64,000 nucleotides of DNA, taken from Litorimonas sp. (GTDB taxonomy: Bacteria; Pseudomonadota; Alphaproteobacteria; Caulobacterales; Maricaulaceae). The DNA lies in NCBI GenBank assembly GCA_029936425.1, contig JAPYSU010000005.1, forward strand, positions 144,743 to 208,742. The letters run 5' to 3'. Both the position numbers and the translations under genes were made by a program. A model generated the notes under the pieces. The model was not told where the DNA came from. It searched no databases and saw nothing but the letters and a program-made list of their open reading frames with translations. Below are positions 1 to 8,513 of the stretch, in pieces. Within the stretch, counting starts at the first letter, position 1, and each line of letters starts with the position of its first letter.

Positions 1-1
1 G

Positions 2-1096
2 GCGCTCGCCCAGACCTCCTCTTCGGGGTTTCAAACTAACGCCCCTCATGCCGTTATCTATGACTACAATAGTCAGGAAGTTCTTTTCAAAAAGGCTGCC
101 GAAAGACCTATACCTCCGGCGTCCATGACAAAAATCATGACGGCAGTTATGGTTTTTGAAGCATTGGAGTCCGGCGAAATCACAATGGATACAGAGTTTC
201 CGGTGAGTGAAGAAGCATGGCGACGCGGCGGTGCAAAATCCGGCTCCTCTACAATGTTCTTAAAATTGAATTCTATGGTGCGGGTCGAGGACCTCCTACA
301 CGGCGTTATTACGCAATCTGGCAATGATGCATGTATCGTTTTGGCTGAAGGCTTAGCGGGCTCAGAAAGTGCTTTTGCTGCGCGCATGACGGCTCGGGCT
401 CAGGCACTGGGAATGAACAGCGCAAACTTTGTAAATTCCACCGGGTGGCCTGACCCCGGCCACGAAATAAGTGCATTGGACCTAGCCAAATTGGCAGATT
501 ATACGATTCGCGAATTTCCGGAGTATTATAAACTTTATGATATACGCAGCTTTACCTGGAACGGGATCAAGCAGGGGAATAGAAACCCTCTACTGGGCCG
601 GTTCACAGGCGCGGATGGTCTGAAAACGGGTCATACTGAAGTTTCCGGATATGGACTCGTAGGATCTGCTGAAAGAGATGGAGAACGCCGAATAGTTGTT
701 TTGAACGGAACCGAAAGTATGGCCGAACGTCGCGATACGGCCATATCCCTCATGACAGCCGCTTTCACTCAGTTCAAAATATATGATGTCTTTAATGCAT
801 CAGAACGAATCGCTGAAGTTGATGTCTATATGGGCAAGGCCTCCAAGGTCGGCGTAAAGGCAGCTGAACCTGTCAAAGTCGGGTTGGCTCGGATCAATAG
901 GTCAGGACTCAGGTCCGAACTTCACGCGAAAACAGCAATTGCGCCTGTAATGGCAGGCGATGAGATTGGTGAAATCATAATTTATGATGGTGAGACAGAG
1001 CTCAAAAAAGTTAAGGCTGTGGCCGCCGAAGACGTCAAAGAATTGTCAGGAGTGGGGAAAGCCTGGGCCTCTCTGCTAAAAACGATCAGGGGCTAG
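2..1096 (+). CDS. D-alanyl-D-alanine carboxypeptidase (DacA/DacC type), 5' truncated
   Basis: Periplasmic low-molecular-weight penicillin-binding protein that trims the terminal D-Ala from peptidoglycan stem peptides. The gene runs in from outside the window: the frame is open from base 2, and the first residues (ALAQTSS) look like the end of a signal peptide with its cleavage site. The ATG at 125 cannot be the start because it lies inside the SxxK motif (S-M-T-K; catalytic Ser codon at 122-124). The other S11-family motifs follow: SGN in TQSGND and KTG in GLKTGH. The last ~100 residues fit the beta-rich PBP5 C-terminal domain. The final residues lack an obvious amphipathic anchor helix, although VGKAWASLLKTIRG could serve as a short one. 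tmk starts 3 bases after the stop, so the two are probably cotranscribed. Confidence 0.93.
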   Translation, partial: ALAQTSSSGFQTNAPHAVIYDYNSQEVLFKKAAERPIPPASMTKIMTAVMVFEALESGEITMDTEFPVSEEAWRRGGAKSGSSTMFLKLNSMVRVEDLLHGVITQSGNDACIVLAEGLAGSESAFAARMTARAQALGMNSANFVNSTGWPDPGHEISALDLAKLADYTIREFPEYYKLYDIRSFTWNGIKQGNRNPLLGRFTGADGLKTGHTEVSGYGLVGSAERDGERRIVVLNGTESMAERRDTAISLMTAAFTQFKIYDVFNASERIAEVDVYMGKASKVGVKAAEPVKVGLARINRSGLRSELHAKTAIAPVMAGDEIGEIIIYDGETELKKVKAVAAEDVKELSGVGKAWASLLKTIRG

Positions 1097-1099
1097 GAC

Positions 1100-1759
1100 A
1101 TGGAACGCGGACAGTTCATTACTTTTGAAGGCGGTGAGGGCGCCGGAAAGACAACACAGGCCAAGAGACTTTGCGAAGCTTTACAGAGCGCGGGAGTCGA
1201 AACGCTTATGACCCGTGAGCCCGGCGGCACTTTTGGCGCAGAGGCCATTCGCGACCTGGTTTTAACAGGGACCGAAGAACGCTGGTCAGGCATGACTGAG
1301 CTCCTCCTAATGTATGCTGCGCGCCTGGATCACGTTGAGAAGCTTATCAAACCCGCTCTGGCCCGTGGGGTTTGGGTGGTCAGTGACAGATTTGCGGACT
1401 CCAGTCTGGCTTATCAGGGATATGCCCGCGGACTAGGCCCGGATCGGGTCAAGGCCGTGCACGCTGCAGTGATGAACGGCTTTAAACCCGACCTTACAAT
1501 TCTTTTCGATATTGATCCGATACTTGCTCAAAAACGCGTAGAGACACGTGGCGAAGAAATGTCCCGTTTTGATAGGGAGGCAATAGATTTTCACAACACA
1601 TTGCGAGAAGCATTCTTGGACATTGCCAATGATAATGCCGAAAGGTTTTTCACACTTGATGCCGGCGGAAGCCGAGACGCCATTCACAATCGAATCGTAC
1701 ATGCCCTTTCAACGCGGTATCCTGAGCTGGCCGGAAAATTGAGCAGTTCGGAGAGCTAG
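1100..1759 (+). CDS. tmk: Thymidylate kinase
   Basis: Cytosolic kinase that phosphorylates dTMP to dTDP with ATP, feeding dTTP synthesis. The 219-residue length is typical. The P-loop is at the N-terminus (FEGGEGAGKTTQ, about residues 7-18), followed by the TREPGGT motif and the DRF motif in SDRFADSSLAYQG that contacts the dTMP phosphate and base. The ATG at 1100 lies 3 bases after the carboxypeptidase stop, and the next gene starts directly at the tmk stop. This dac-tmk-holB order is a standard alphaproteobacterial operon. Confidence 0.96.
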   Translation: MERGQFITFEGGEGAGKTTQAKRLCEALQSAGVETLMTREPGGTFGAEAIRDLVLTGTEERWSGMTELLLMYAARLDHVEKLIKPALARGVWVVSDRFADSSLAYQGYARGLGPDRVKAVHAAVMNGFKPDLTILFDIDPILAQKRVETRGEEMSRFDREAIDFHNTLREAFLDIANDNAERFFTLDAGGSRDAIHNRIVHALSTRYPELAGKLSSSES

Positions 1760-2824
1760 GTGGCGAAAGGGTTTGAGACTGAGGACTTACCGGAATCAGA
1801 TCGCGCGCCGGGATGCCGTCATCCCCGTGAGACCTATGAGCTGCTTGGTCATGGTGAGGCGGAAAGAAAATTCATCCACGCAAAAGAATCAGGCCGCCTC
1901 CATCACGCCTGGCTGCTCACTGGACCGCCTGGGGTCGGAAAAGCGACTCTAGCCTACCGTATGACCCGGTCACTTCTAGGCGGCAAATCCTTGATGGAGG
2001 ATAGCCTCAATATTCCTTCAACTGATCCGGTAGCGCAGCGTATTGAGGCGAGGGGACACGGTAATTTTTTCGTCGTGAACAGACCTTGGGATACAAAAAC
2101 AAAAAAATTCAAACAGGACATTCCTGTCGACGCTATTCGCGCGATTAGTGGATTCCTACAAGGGACAGCCTCTGAGGATGGGGGGTGGCGTGTCGTTCTT
2201 ATCGACACAGCAGATGATTTGAATAGCAATGCAGAAAATGCCCTGCTGAAAATGTTGGAGGAGCCTCCACAGCGAACCGTGATGATCTTACTCTCTTCTT
2301 CACCGGGGCGTTTATTACCAACTATCCGATCAAGATGTCTGAATGTTCCGTTGAAAACGGTTTCAAAGTTGGAGATCAAAGAGTGGTTAAACAAGCAAGG
2401 CGAGGCGTCACCGGATCTTATAGAGGCCTGCGCGGTGTTGAGCCGTGGCGGTCCTGGCAAGGCGGTTGCCCTAGCGCAAAATGCCAAAGAAGTTCTGATG
2501 CCTTTAAAAAGGTTCCTTGCATCGTTAGCCGGGGGTCAGGACAGTATAGATATGTCTATTGCCAAGTCGCTGGCCCCACAAAATTCAGCTGTCTCTAGAG
2601 CTTTATTTTGGGATGTTTTGGAAGACTCAATACAATATTGCGCGATGCATTCTCAAACAGGAATCTGGGAAGGGGCGTTCGAACCACCCAAACTGACAAA
2701 GAATTCTGATAAGTGGATTTCCGCTTGGTCAACAATACGCGACCAAAAATCCGTAGAGACAGCTATCAATACTGACAAAACAGCGACCATGCTTAACACA
2801 CTAAGCGCGGTAAGGGCGGCCTGA
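1760..2824 (+). CDS. holB: DNA polymerase III subunit delta'
   Basis: Clamp-loader subunit that helps place the beta sliding clamp on primed DNA. The N-terminal half is a RecA-like AAA+ module: HHAWLLTGPPGVGKATLAYR carries the Walker A region, NALLKMLEEPP is the conserved delta'/DnaX helix, and SSPGRLLPTIRSRC is the SRC motif. The start is GTG at 1760, immediately after the tmk stop with no gap. The stop overlaps the tatD ATG (TGATG), which suggests translational coupling. In many alphaproteobacteria metG lies between holB and tatD; it is absent here. Confidence 0.94.
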   Translation: MAKGFETEDLPESDRAPGCRHPRETYELLGHGEAERKFIHAKESGRLHHAWLLTGPPGVGKATLAYRMTRSLLGGKSLMEDSLNIPSTDPVAQRIEARGHGNFFVVNRPWDTKTKKFKQDIPVDAIRAISGFLQGTASEDGGWRVVLIDTADDLNSNAENALLKMLEEPPQRTVMILLSSSPGRLLPTIRSRCLNVPLKTVSKLEIKEWLNKQGEASPDLIEACAVLSRGGPGKAVALAQNAKEVLMPLKRFLASLAGGQDSIDMSIAKSLAPQNSAVSRALFWDVLEDSIQYCAMHSQTGIWEGAFEPPKLTKNSDKWISAWSTIRDQKSVETAINTDKTATMLNTLSAVRAA

Positions 2825-3615
2825 TGTTGATAGATAGCCACGTCAATCTCCATGGAGAGAAATTTGCAAATGACTTGCCGGATGTCATCGAAAGAGCAAA
2901 ACAGGCTGGCGTCAACGGACTTCTGAATATTTGTTGTAACATCAAAGATTTTGAAGCAACACTCAATGTTGCGAAACGCTCAAAAGGCATATGGGCAAGT
3001 GTTGGCACGCATCCCCATGATGCCAAAGACAATCCTGACATAACGGCGGAAGAACTGGTCAAAATGGCAGAGCATTCAAAAGTCATTGGCATTGGTGAAA
3101 CCGGATTTGATTTTCATTACGGATACAGCTCCGAAGCCGAGCAAATCTACAATTTTCAGGCTCACATTGATGCGGCCCGAGAACTTCAAATACCGCTTAT
3201 AATCCACACCCGCGAAGCTGACGATTTAATGATGAAGACGCTAGACCGGGAAATGGCAAAAGGGGCGTTTCCTGCTCTTATGCATTGCTACACATCAGGC
3301 CCGGAACTTGCAAAAGAAGCGGACGCAATGGGATGTTATTTCTCAGTCTCCGGCATTGTGACATTCAAGAATGCACATGACGTACGCGCCATCATAGAAG
3401 TCATGCCGGAAGATCGCATCATGGTAGAAACGGACTGCCCTTATCTGGCCCCGGTGCCCTATCGCGGGCGCCGTAATGAACCTGCCTATGTAAAAGAGGT
3501 CTGCCAAGGGCTTGCGGATGTCAAAGGGTGGTCTTTTGAAGAGACGGCTAAGCGAACAACTGACGCATTTTTCAATCTCTTCCAAAAAGCAGATAGAGCA
3601 GATTTATGGGATTGA
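2824..3615 (+). CDS. tatD: TatD family metal-dependent hydrolase
   Basis: Cytosolic TIM-barrel metal-dependent nuclease of the TatD family. Seen: GIGETGFDFHY (Glu ligand), IIHTREADD and MHCYTSG (His ligands) and the C-terminal ETDCPYLAPVPYRGRRNEP signature; 263 residues is the usual length. The N-terminal motif, usually D-x-H-x-H, reads IDSHVNLHG, so the second histidine is replaced by Asn (as in E. coli TatD itself, which begins DIGVNL). The ATG overlaps the holB stop, and the 3' end overlaps the next gene by 10 bases, so the five genes from dac onward look like one transcript. Confidence 0.93.
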   Translation: MLIDSHVNLHGEKFANDLPDVIERAKQAGVNGLLNICCNIKDFEATLNVAKRSKGIWASVGTHPHDAKDNPDITAEELVKMAEHSKVIGIGETGFDFHYGYSSEAEQIYNFQAHIDAARELQIPLIIHTREADDLMMKTLDREMAKGAFPALMHCYTSGPELAKEADAMGCYFSVSGIVTFKNAHDVRAIIEVMPEDRIMVETDCPYLAPVPYRGRRNEPAYVKEVCQGLADVKGWSFEETAKRTTDAFFNLFQKADRADLWD

Positions 3616-4451
3616 GAGCCGTCATTCTCGGATGCGGATCCTCTGGCGGCGTACCGCGTGTCGGTGGCGACTGGGGATTTTGCGATCCGTCAAATTCAAG
3701 AAACAAGCGCTCCCGCTCTTCGCTTTATGTTGAGTATTGGGATGGCGAGGACATGCCGGCGCCGGTAAACCGTACGGCTATCGTAATTGATACGAGTCCC
3801 GATCTTCGGGAACAATTCCTAGCGGCTGATATCAAACGACTCGACGCCGTTGTCTTTACGCATGAACATGCGGATCAAAGCCACGGTATTGATGACTTGC
3901 GGGCAGTTGCTTATCGGATGCGGACCCAAATTCCAACATACATGGATCAAAACACCAAAGACCATGTCCATTCACGGTTTAACTATTGCTTTGAAATGCC
4001 CGAAGGCCGGGTTCATCCGCCCATCCTAAAACTTCAGCCTCTGATGAAAAATGGCGATCGGGTTCAGATAGACGGACCGGGAGGAACACTGACGCTCGAT
4101 GTTTTCCAAGTAAGCCACGGCCCGACCACTTCTCTGGGCTTCATCTTGGACGGCCAACTTGGCTACGCGCCGGATGTATGGGACGTGCCGGACGAAGCGA
4201 TTGAGGCTCTGGCCGATGTTGATACATTCATCGTTGATAGTCTCCGCTATAATTCACATCCAACACATGCCAATACGGATAAGTCCCTGTCTTGGCTGGC
4301 CAGAGTTCGAGCGAGACAAGGTATACTGACCAATCTGCATATTGATATGGATTATGAGACCTTGAAAGCCGAACTTCCGCCCATGGCTGTCCCGGCCTAT
4401 GACGGAATGGAAATTATTCTCCCTCTAATGGCGGTTCAAAAGGCGGCCTGA
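3606..4451 (+). CDS. MBL-fold metallohydrolase, PhnP-like
   Basis: Metallo-beta-lactamase-fold hydrolase resembling PhnP-type phosphoribosyl cyclic phosphodiesterases, commonly found downstream of tatD in alphaproteobacteria. It begins GCGSSGGVPRVGG and carries the metal motif FTHEHADQSHGIDDLR. The classical HxHxDH is HxHxDQ here, with another His two residues later. Later ligands are plausible in VSHGPTTSLGF, YAPDVWDVP and LHIDMDY. The natural substrate is unknown. The ATG at 3606 overlaps the tatD end by 10 bases. The 3' end overlaps the convergent histidine-phosphatase gene by 38 bases. Confidence 0.88.
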   Translation: MGLRAVILGCGSSGGVPRVGGDWGFCDPSNSRNKRSRSSLYVEYWDGEDMPAPVNRTAIVIDTSPDLREQFLAADIKRLDAVVFTHEHADQSHGIDDLRAVAYRMRTQIPTYMDQNTKDHVHSRFNYCFEMPEGRVHPPILKLQPLMKNGDRVQIDGPGGTLTLDVFQVSHGPTTSLGFILDGQLGYAPDVWDVPDEAIEALADVDTFIVDSLRYNSHPTHANTDKSLSWLARVRARQGILTNLHIDMDYETLKAELPPMAVPAYDGMEIILPLMAVQKAA

Positions 4452-5022
4452 GACCCCAAAACTGTAGTTCCCATTTCCCGTCAACTCGTGTCAGTTTCGA
4501 TACGCTTCCGGTTTTTATTTTCCGGTCTTCAACTCGCAGAGATAGGGCATCCAGCAGAAAACGAGCTACCCCGTTACTGGTCACAACCAATGTCGTTTGC
4601 GCCTCTAATGTAGCTATAAATTTGGCCCAATGGATTCGGTAATATTGTGGGTCTACATTCCATCCCGTCGGAACAACGGTGTTATCTTCCCAATCCTGCA
4701 GAGCCTCCTCGCCTAGTCGGGCTATGACCTCTGTCTCCGGCTTTCCTTCGTCTGGTCCGTAGTCGATTTCACGGAGGAACTCGGCATTTTGAATTTCAAT
4801 ATTCTGGTTTTGGCAAATCGCCTCTGCGGTCTGTATTGTGCGTTTTAAGGGCGAGCTAAAACAGGCGTCCAATGACGTATTCCTAAAGGCTTCGGCCAAG
4901 GTCGCGGCTTGATCTTTCCCGCTTTGCGAAAGGGGTAAGTCGGTTCTCCCGCCGACTCGTAAAATTTCGTCGCCCTTATCAAAGGTGTTGCCATGTCGGA
5001 CAATATAGAGCGTCTTGCTCAT
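4414..5022 (-). CDS. Histidine phosphatase family protein (phosphoglycerate-mutase-like)
   Basis: Branch-2-like histidine phosphatase. The phospho-accepting RHG motif is at the N-terminus (YIVRHGNTFDKG), followed by the usual TDLPLSQSGKDQA and the FSSPLKRTIQTAEAI motif with the second catalytic Arg. The C-terminal catalytic His found in most members is not obvious: TLVVTSNGVARFLL stands where 'vsHggvir' is expected, with Asn at that position. The substrate cannot be deduced. Its ATG overlaps the kdsB stop (ATGA), so it is the last gene of a kdsD-kdsB-phosphatase operon. Confidence 0.88.
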   Translation of the reverse strand: MSKTLYIVRHGNTFDKGDEILRVGGRTDLPLSQSGKDQAATLAEAFRNTSLDACFSSPLKRTIQTAEAICQNQNIEIQNAEFLREIDYGPDEGKPETEVIARLGEEALQDWEDNTVVPTGWNVDPQYYRIHWAKFIATLEAQTTLVVTSNGVARFLLDALSLRVEDRKIKTGSVSKLTRVDGKWELQFWGLRPPFEPPLEGE

Positions 5023-5825
5023 AAATGCGCCAGGATAGCTTCGGCGCGGCGCAAGTCTTCGGGCGTATCAATGCCAGAGATGTCCACTTCCGAGGGATTG
5101 ACTTTGACGCAGCCAATGGACAATCCATTTTCAAGGCAACGTAGCTGCTCCAGCCCTTCCAATTGCTCCCAATGGCCTAGCGGCAATGAGACGAACTTTT
5201 CCAATGCCGACTTGCGATAAGCATAGAGCCCGATATGGCGGCAGACCGGGGAGAGGGGGGAGGCGTATCTCAGAGCCTCTTCTTTCCGGATAGCCGGAAG
5301 GATATTTTTGGAAAACCAGAGCGCTTTGCCGTGTTCATCCGAAACAACGCTTGTGCCGCTAAAAGGCGTTTCAACCTTATCGGACCTCATCTGGTCAAGC
5401 GCGTCCCAATCCAATTGAATATAGGGTGTGGCAACATCAAAACCGGGTTCTTTTTCGAGAAGGTCTAAAACAGCGATAACATGCTCTGGCGGCGTAAATG
5501 GCGCGTCTCCCTGTAAATTTACAATGATATCAATTGACTGGCCCGATGTGTTCTCAAAATTTCTTACGGCTGCCAAAGCGCGATCACTTCCAGACGGCAG
5601 CTCCGGGTCGGTCATGACATATTGAATTCCAATTTCAGCGCAATGGGTGGCTATTCGCCCATCATCCGTCGCAACCAGCGCAACACAATCCTTTAGATCG
5701 TCCGCCGCTTTTTGAGCATTCCGGTAAGTACGCTCGACCATTGTCTGGCCGCCCAGCATGGCCAGGGGTTTGCCGGGAAAACGCGTCGAGGCGTATCGGG
5801 CGGGAACTATAATCGCGCTAGACAT
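5019..5825 (-). CDS. kdsB: 3-deoxy-manno-octulosonate cytidylyltransferase
   Basis: Activates Kdo with CTP to CMP-Kdo, the donor for the LPS inner core. The N-terminus IVPARYASTRFPGKPLA is the nucleotide-binding signature. VALVATDDGRIA, INLQGDAPF-type sequence (VNLQGDAPF) and IGLYAYRKSALEKF are all family hallmarks, and 268 residues is close to the usual ~250. It overlaps the end of kdsD by 8 bases, so two steps of Kdo metabolism are encoded together. Its presence shows that this organism makes Kdo-containing LPS alongside the sphingolipid pathway further along. Confidence 0.95.
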   Translation of the reverse strand: MSSAIIVPARYASTRFPGKPLAMLGGQTMVERTYRNAQKAADDLKDCVALVATDDGRIATHCAEIGIQYVMTDPELPSGSDRALAAVRNFENTSGQSIDIIVNLQGDAPFTPPEHVIAVLDLLEKEPGFDVATPYIQLDWDALDQMRSDKVETPFSGTSVVSDEHGKALWFSKNILPAIRKEEALRYASPLSPVCRHIGLYAYRKSALEKFVSLPLGHWEQLEGLEQLRCLENGLSIGCVKVNPSEVDISGIDTPEDLRRAEAILAHL

Positions 5826-6786
5826 AACCGGCCGCTAAAAGAGATTTCAGATCCACCAAGGCGAGGGGCTTTCCGCCCTGTACGACGAATGCATTTCCAA
5901 TACGGCGGGCCGTGAATTCATCTACCACCCTTCCCATCCTTTGCTCTTTCGAAACCGTGAATGGGCTGGGGGTCATGATGTCCGTCGCGCTCATTTCAAA
6001 CAAATTCGGCCCCATGGCCCGGCGCAAATCACCATCCGTTACAATCCCGATCAAAGCCCCGTTTTCATCCGTAATGCCAACACATCCCAATCCACCTTCT
6101 GTTATCGCCAGAACGGTTTCGGCCATATCGGCTTTATAATCTATCAGAGGGTTTCCTGCTTGAGTGCGCTCCATCCAATCCGAGACTGTCTGTAAGCGTA
6201 AGCCAAGCTTACCGCCCGGGTGGCGCCTACCGAAATCTTCTGATGTGAAGCCCCGCTTTTGCATGACAGAAACAACCAAGGCATCTCCCATGGCAAGAGT
6301 ATTTGTCGTTGATGTCGTCGGGGCCAGTCCATTCGGGCAAGCTTCGGCCACTTGCGGAAGGAGGAGGGCGGTTGTTGCGGCTTTAGCCAGGGTCGATTCA
6401 GGTCGAGAGGTTATCGCGATAACTTTGACCTTCTCTTTTTTGGCGTAGTTAAGGACATCGAGCAGCTCTCGACTTTCCCCGGAATTTGAGAGGGCCAGGA
6501 GTATAGAACCTTTGGCAATCATGCCGAGATCGCCATGACTGGCTTCGGTTGGATGCATGAAAAAGGCCGGAGTTCCGGTCGAGGCAAAACTTGCCGCTAT
6601 CTTCTGACCGACATGGCCTGATTTACCGACGCCGGCAACGATGAGATAGCCATCAGATTTTAAAATAATATCAACAGCTTGAGAAATAGAGCTCGTGTCA
6701 ATGGACTCTAATAGAGCGGTCAAGCCGTCACGTTCCTGGCGCACCACATTACGGGCAAATTCTGCGATCTCTGTCGACGTATTCAT
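5818..6786 (-). CDS. kdsD: D-arabinose 5-phosphate isomerase (KdsD/KpsF)
   Basis: Interconverts ribulose 5-phosphate and arabinose 5-phosphate, the first committed step to Kdo. The N-terminal SIS domain contains GVGKSGHVGQKIAASFASTGTP, MHPTEASHGDLG and ALSNSGESREL. Two C-terminal CBS domains follow (TVLAITEGGLGCVGITDENGAL and MTPSPFTVSKEQR). Length is 322 against ~325 for the family. It is the first gene of the Kdo operon, with a 50-base gap upstream to the recombinase gene on the same strand. Confidence 0.95.
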   Translation of the reverse strand: MNTSTEIAEFARNVVRQERDGLTALLESIDTSSISQAVDIILKSDGYLIVAGVGKSGHVGQKIAASFASTGTPAFFMHPTEASHGDLGMIAKGSILLALSNSGESRELLDVLNYAKKEKVKVIAITSRPESTLAKAATTALLLPQVAEACPNGLAPTTSTTNTLAMGDALVVSVMQKRGFTSEDFGRRHPGGKLGLRLQTVSDWMERTQAGNPLIDYKADMAETVLAITEGGLGCVGITDENGALIGIVTDGDLRRAMGPNLFEMSATDIMTPSPFTVSKEQRMGRVVDEFTARRIGNAFVVQGGKPLALVDLKSLLAAGYV

Positions 6787-6836
6787 AGGGCACCTATAGG
6801 CGGTTCGGGGGGCAGAAACGAGTAAAAACTAAAGAG

Positions 6837-7820
6837 CTAGAATTTCAGCCTTTGAATTTCAGTCACTTTGGCCACATCTTTGGTTCGATCATAGAGTTTC
6901 GTCGTCGTCGAATTTGAATGATTTGCCATGATACGGGCGTCCTCCAGACTGCCGCCATTATTTAGATAGGTTGTAATGCCTGTCGCGCGGAAGCTGTGGT
7001 TGCCGATATCACGGTGAATTCCTGCGGCGAGGGCGCGTTTACGCACCATTCTCCAGGACGAATTACGGTCAAACGGTTTGCCTGTGAGATAACCGCCGCG
7101 AGCAGTAGAAGACTGAAAAATCAATTCATTAGGCTGATTCATTAAGCCGGTTGTCTGGAGGTATTCATCCATCATTTCCTCTAAATCCGGATGAACGGGC
7201 ATTTCGTGCCGTTTGGAGCCTTTTTCTTCCCCCACAAGCCATCTCTGATCGCCTCTGAGTTCATAATCACGTACTTTGAGCGATAAGGCTGCGGAAATCC
7301 GAAAAAAGGAATAGACCATGAGGCCTATCAAAGCACGGTCGCGCAGATCTTTCTGAGAGCGACGCGGAATGCTGTCCAATATCTGACGGACCTGTGTGGA
7401 AACTATAACCGGTGTTTTTCCTGTGCCTGATGTGGTGCGCGGGAGTTTCACAGCCTTGGCCGGATTTACGGAAAGAACGCCTCTGACGACGCAGGAGTCC
7501 AGAAACATTCGGACGGCCGATAGATATTGGCGCAAACTTGATTTTTCATAGCCTTTTTCAATCTGCGCGATGTTGAACTGCTGTACATGGACGGGCTCTA
7601 TATCGAGAACGTCGGTTATGCCCAGGCTTTCGCAATGTTCAAAAAACAAACGCAATCCATTGGCATAAGCATGATTGGTATGTTGGTTGATATTGAGCGA
7701 AAAGAACTCGGCATAAGCCGAAACCATTTTCGTGCCATTGCGAACCACAAAGTCCGGCGGCGTCATATCTTGTCCGGTTTGAATTTCCTGTTTTGAAGAG
7801 GCCATAGAATACACACTCAC
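6837..7820 (-). CDS. Tyrosine recombinase / integrase
   Basis: Site-specific recombinase of the tyrosine family. An N-terminal SAM-like core-binding domain (~residues 30-130) precedes a catalytic domain with all expected residues: Arg I in YSFFRISAALSLKV, Lys in EEKGSKRHEMP, H-x-x-R in NHSFRATGI, His in IMANHSNSTTTKLYDR, and the nucleophile Tyr in the same motif. The start could be GTG at 7820 or ATG at 7805; neither has a strong Shine-Dalgarno. A perfect 15-bp inverted repeat lies 24 bases upstream of the GTG. The housekeeping XerC/XerD are expected elsewhere, so this is probably an accessory enzyme. No phage or conjugation genes accompany it. Confidence 0.9.
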   Translation of the reverse strand: MSVYSMASSKQEIQTGQDMTPPDFVVRNGTKMVSAYAEFFSLNINQHTNHAYANGLRLFFEHCESLGITDVLDIEPVHVQQFNIAQIEKGYEKSSLRQYLSAVRMFLDSCVVRGVLSVNPAKAVKLPRTTSGTGKTPVIVSTQVRQILDSIPRRSQKDLRDRALIGLMVYSFFRISAALSLKVRDYELRGDQRWLVGEEKGSKRHEMPVHPDLEEMMDEYLQTTGLMNQPNELIFQSSTARGGYLTGKPFDRNSSWRMVRKRALAAGIHRDIGNHSFRATGITTYLNNGGSLEDARIMANHSNSTTTKLYDRTKDVAKVTEIQRLKF

Positions 7821-7844
7821 GCTACCGCGGCCTTAGGGGCCTGT

Positions 7845-7878
7845 TTAATACAACATAATCTGCATTATGTTGTATTAA
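7845..7878. repeat. Perfect 15-4-15 palindrome resembling a Xer/dif recombination site
   Basis: The arms 7845-7859 and 7864-7878 are exact reverse complements separated by 4 bases. Read in the Xer 11-6-11 frame, the left arm is ATACAACATAA (7848-7858), the centre is TCTGCA (7859-7864) and the right arm is TTATGTTGTAT (7865-7875). The CATAA...TTATGTT core equals that of proteobacterial dif sites, and the right arm matches the E. coli XerD arm at 9 of 11 positions. It lies just upstream of a tyrosine recombinase start codon. A role as operator or mRNA hairpin is the alternative. Confidence 0.6.
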
Positions 7879-7973
7879 AGAATGGTGTATTTTGGTGAGT
7901 TTTTTAGAACTTTATCGTTCAGCGAGTAAGGTTTAGGTGAAGACAAATTAGAAGACAACGGCTTCATGCCAAA

Positions 7974-8294
7974 TTATGGTGTCATCATATCCCGTTCCAT
8001 TTTCATGATGTCCTGCATTTCGGGCGTAGCCATTGGCAAGCTGTCCAAAGGCGATAGCCCGACAATCTTGCGTTCAAGATTCATCAACTCTAATTCGAGT
8101 TCGTCATATTTAACCCGGCGCTTCAATGATTTTAATTCACGCATAAGGGCATGTTCATTCGCACTTAAATGGTCAGGTTGGGACTCACGGCGTTTTGCCT
8201 GAAGCGCCCTGATTTTATCCTCAACTCTAAGGCTGCTAAGGATCGCCTTATTCTGTCGATATTGTTGCGGGTTAACCCTTCGTTTTCTTACCAT
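7974..8294 (-). CDS. Hypothetical charged, coiled-coil protein
   Basis: Not recognised. The 106-residue protein is very rich in Arg, Lys, Glu and Leu and is predicted by eye to be almost entirely helical. A heptad-like stretch runs from about residue 45 to 80 (HALMRELKSLKRRVKYDELELELMN), and the N-terminus is strongly basic (MVRKRRVNPQQYRQNK). It has no signal peptide or membrane segment. ATG at 8294 is preceded by a purine-rich GGAAGAAGAG at suitable spacing. It lies upstream of the recombinase on the same strand, so it may belong to the same accessory segment; a DNA- or RNA-binding accessory role is only a guess from charge. Confidence 0.55.
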   Translation of the reverse strand: MVRKRRVNPQQYRQNKAILSSLRVEDKIRALQAKRRESQPDHLSANEHALMRELKSLKRRVKYDELELELMNLERKIVGLSPLDSLPMATPEMQDIMKMERDMMTP

Positions 8295-8513
8295 AAATAA
8301 GTCTCTTCTTCCGCTGATTTTGCCCCCTTCCCTTGGCGCTTATATGTTATTCTTATTTCATTTCCTTATCTCTCAATTCTTTCGTTTTATTGTGGGTTTT
8401 GTCGGAGAGGGCTGTCTGCGGGGTGTGAGTATCGAACGGGGAACGTTAAGCTATATATGGTTTTTACGACCTCACGCTTACGGGTGTAAGGCGTAAGACC
8501 CGCAGTGATAGAA

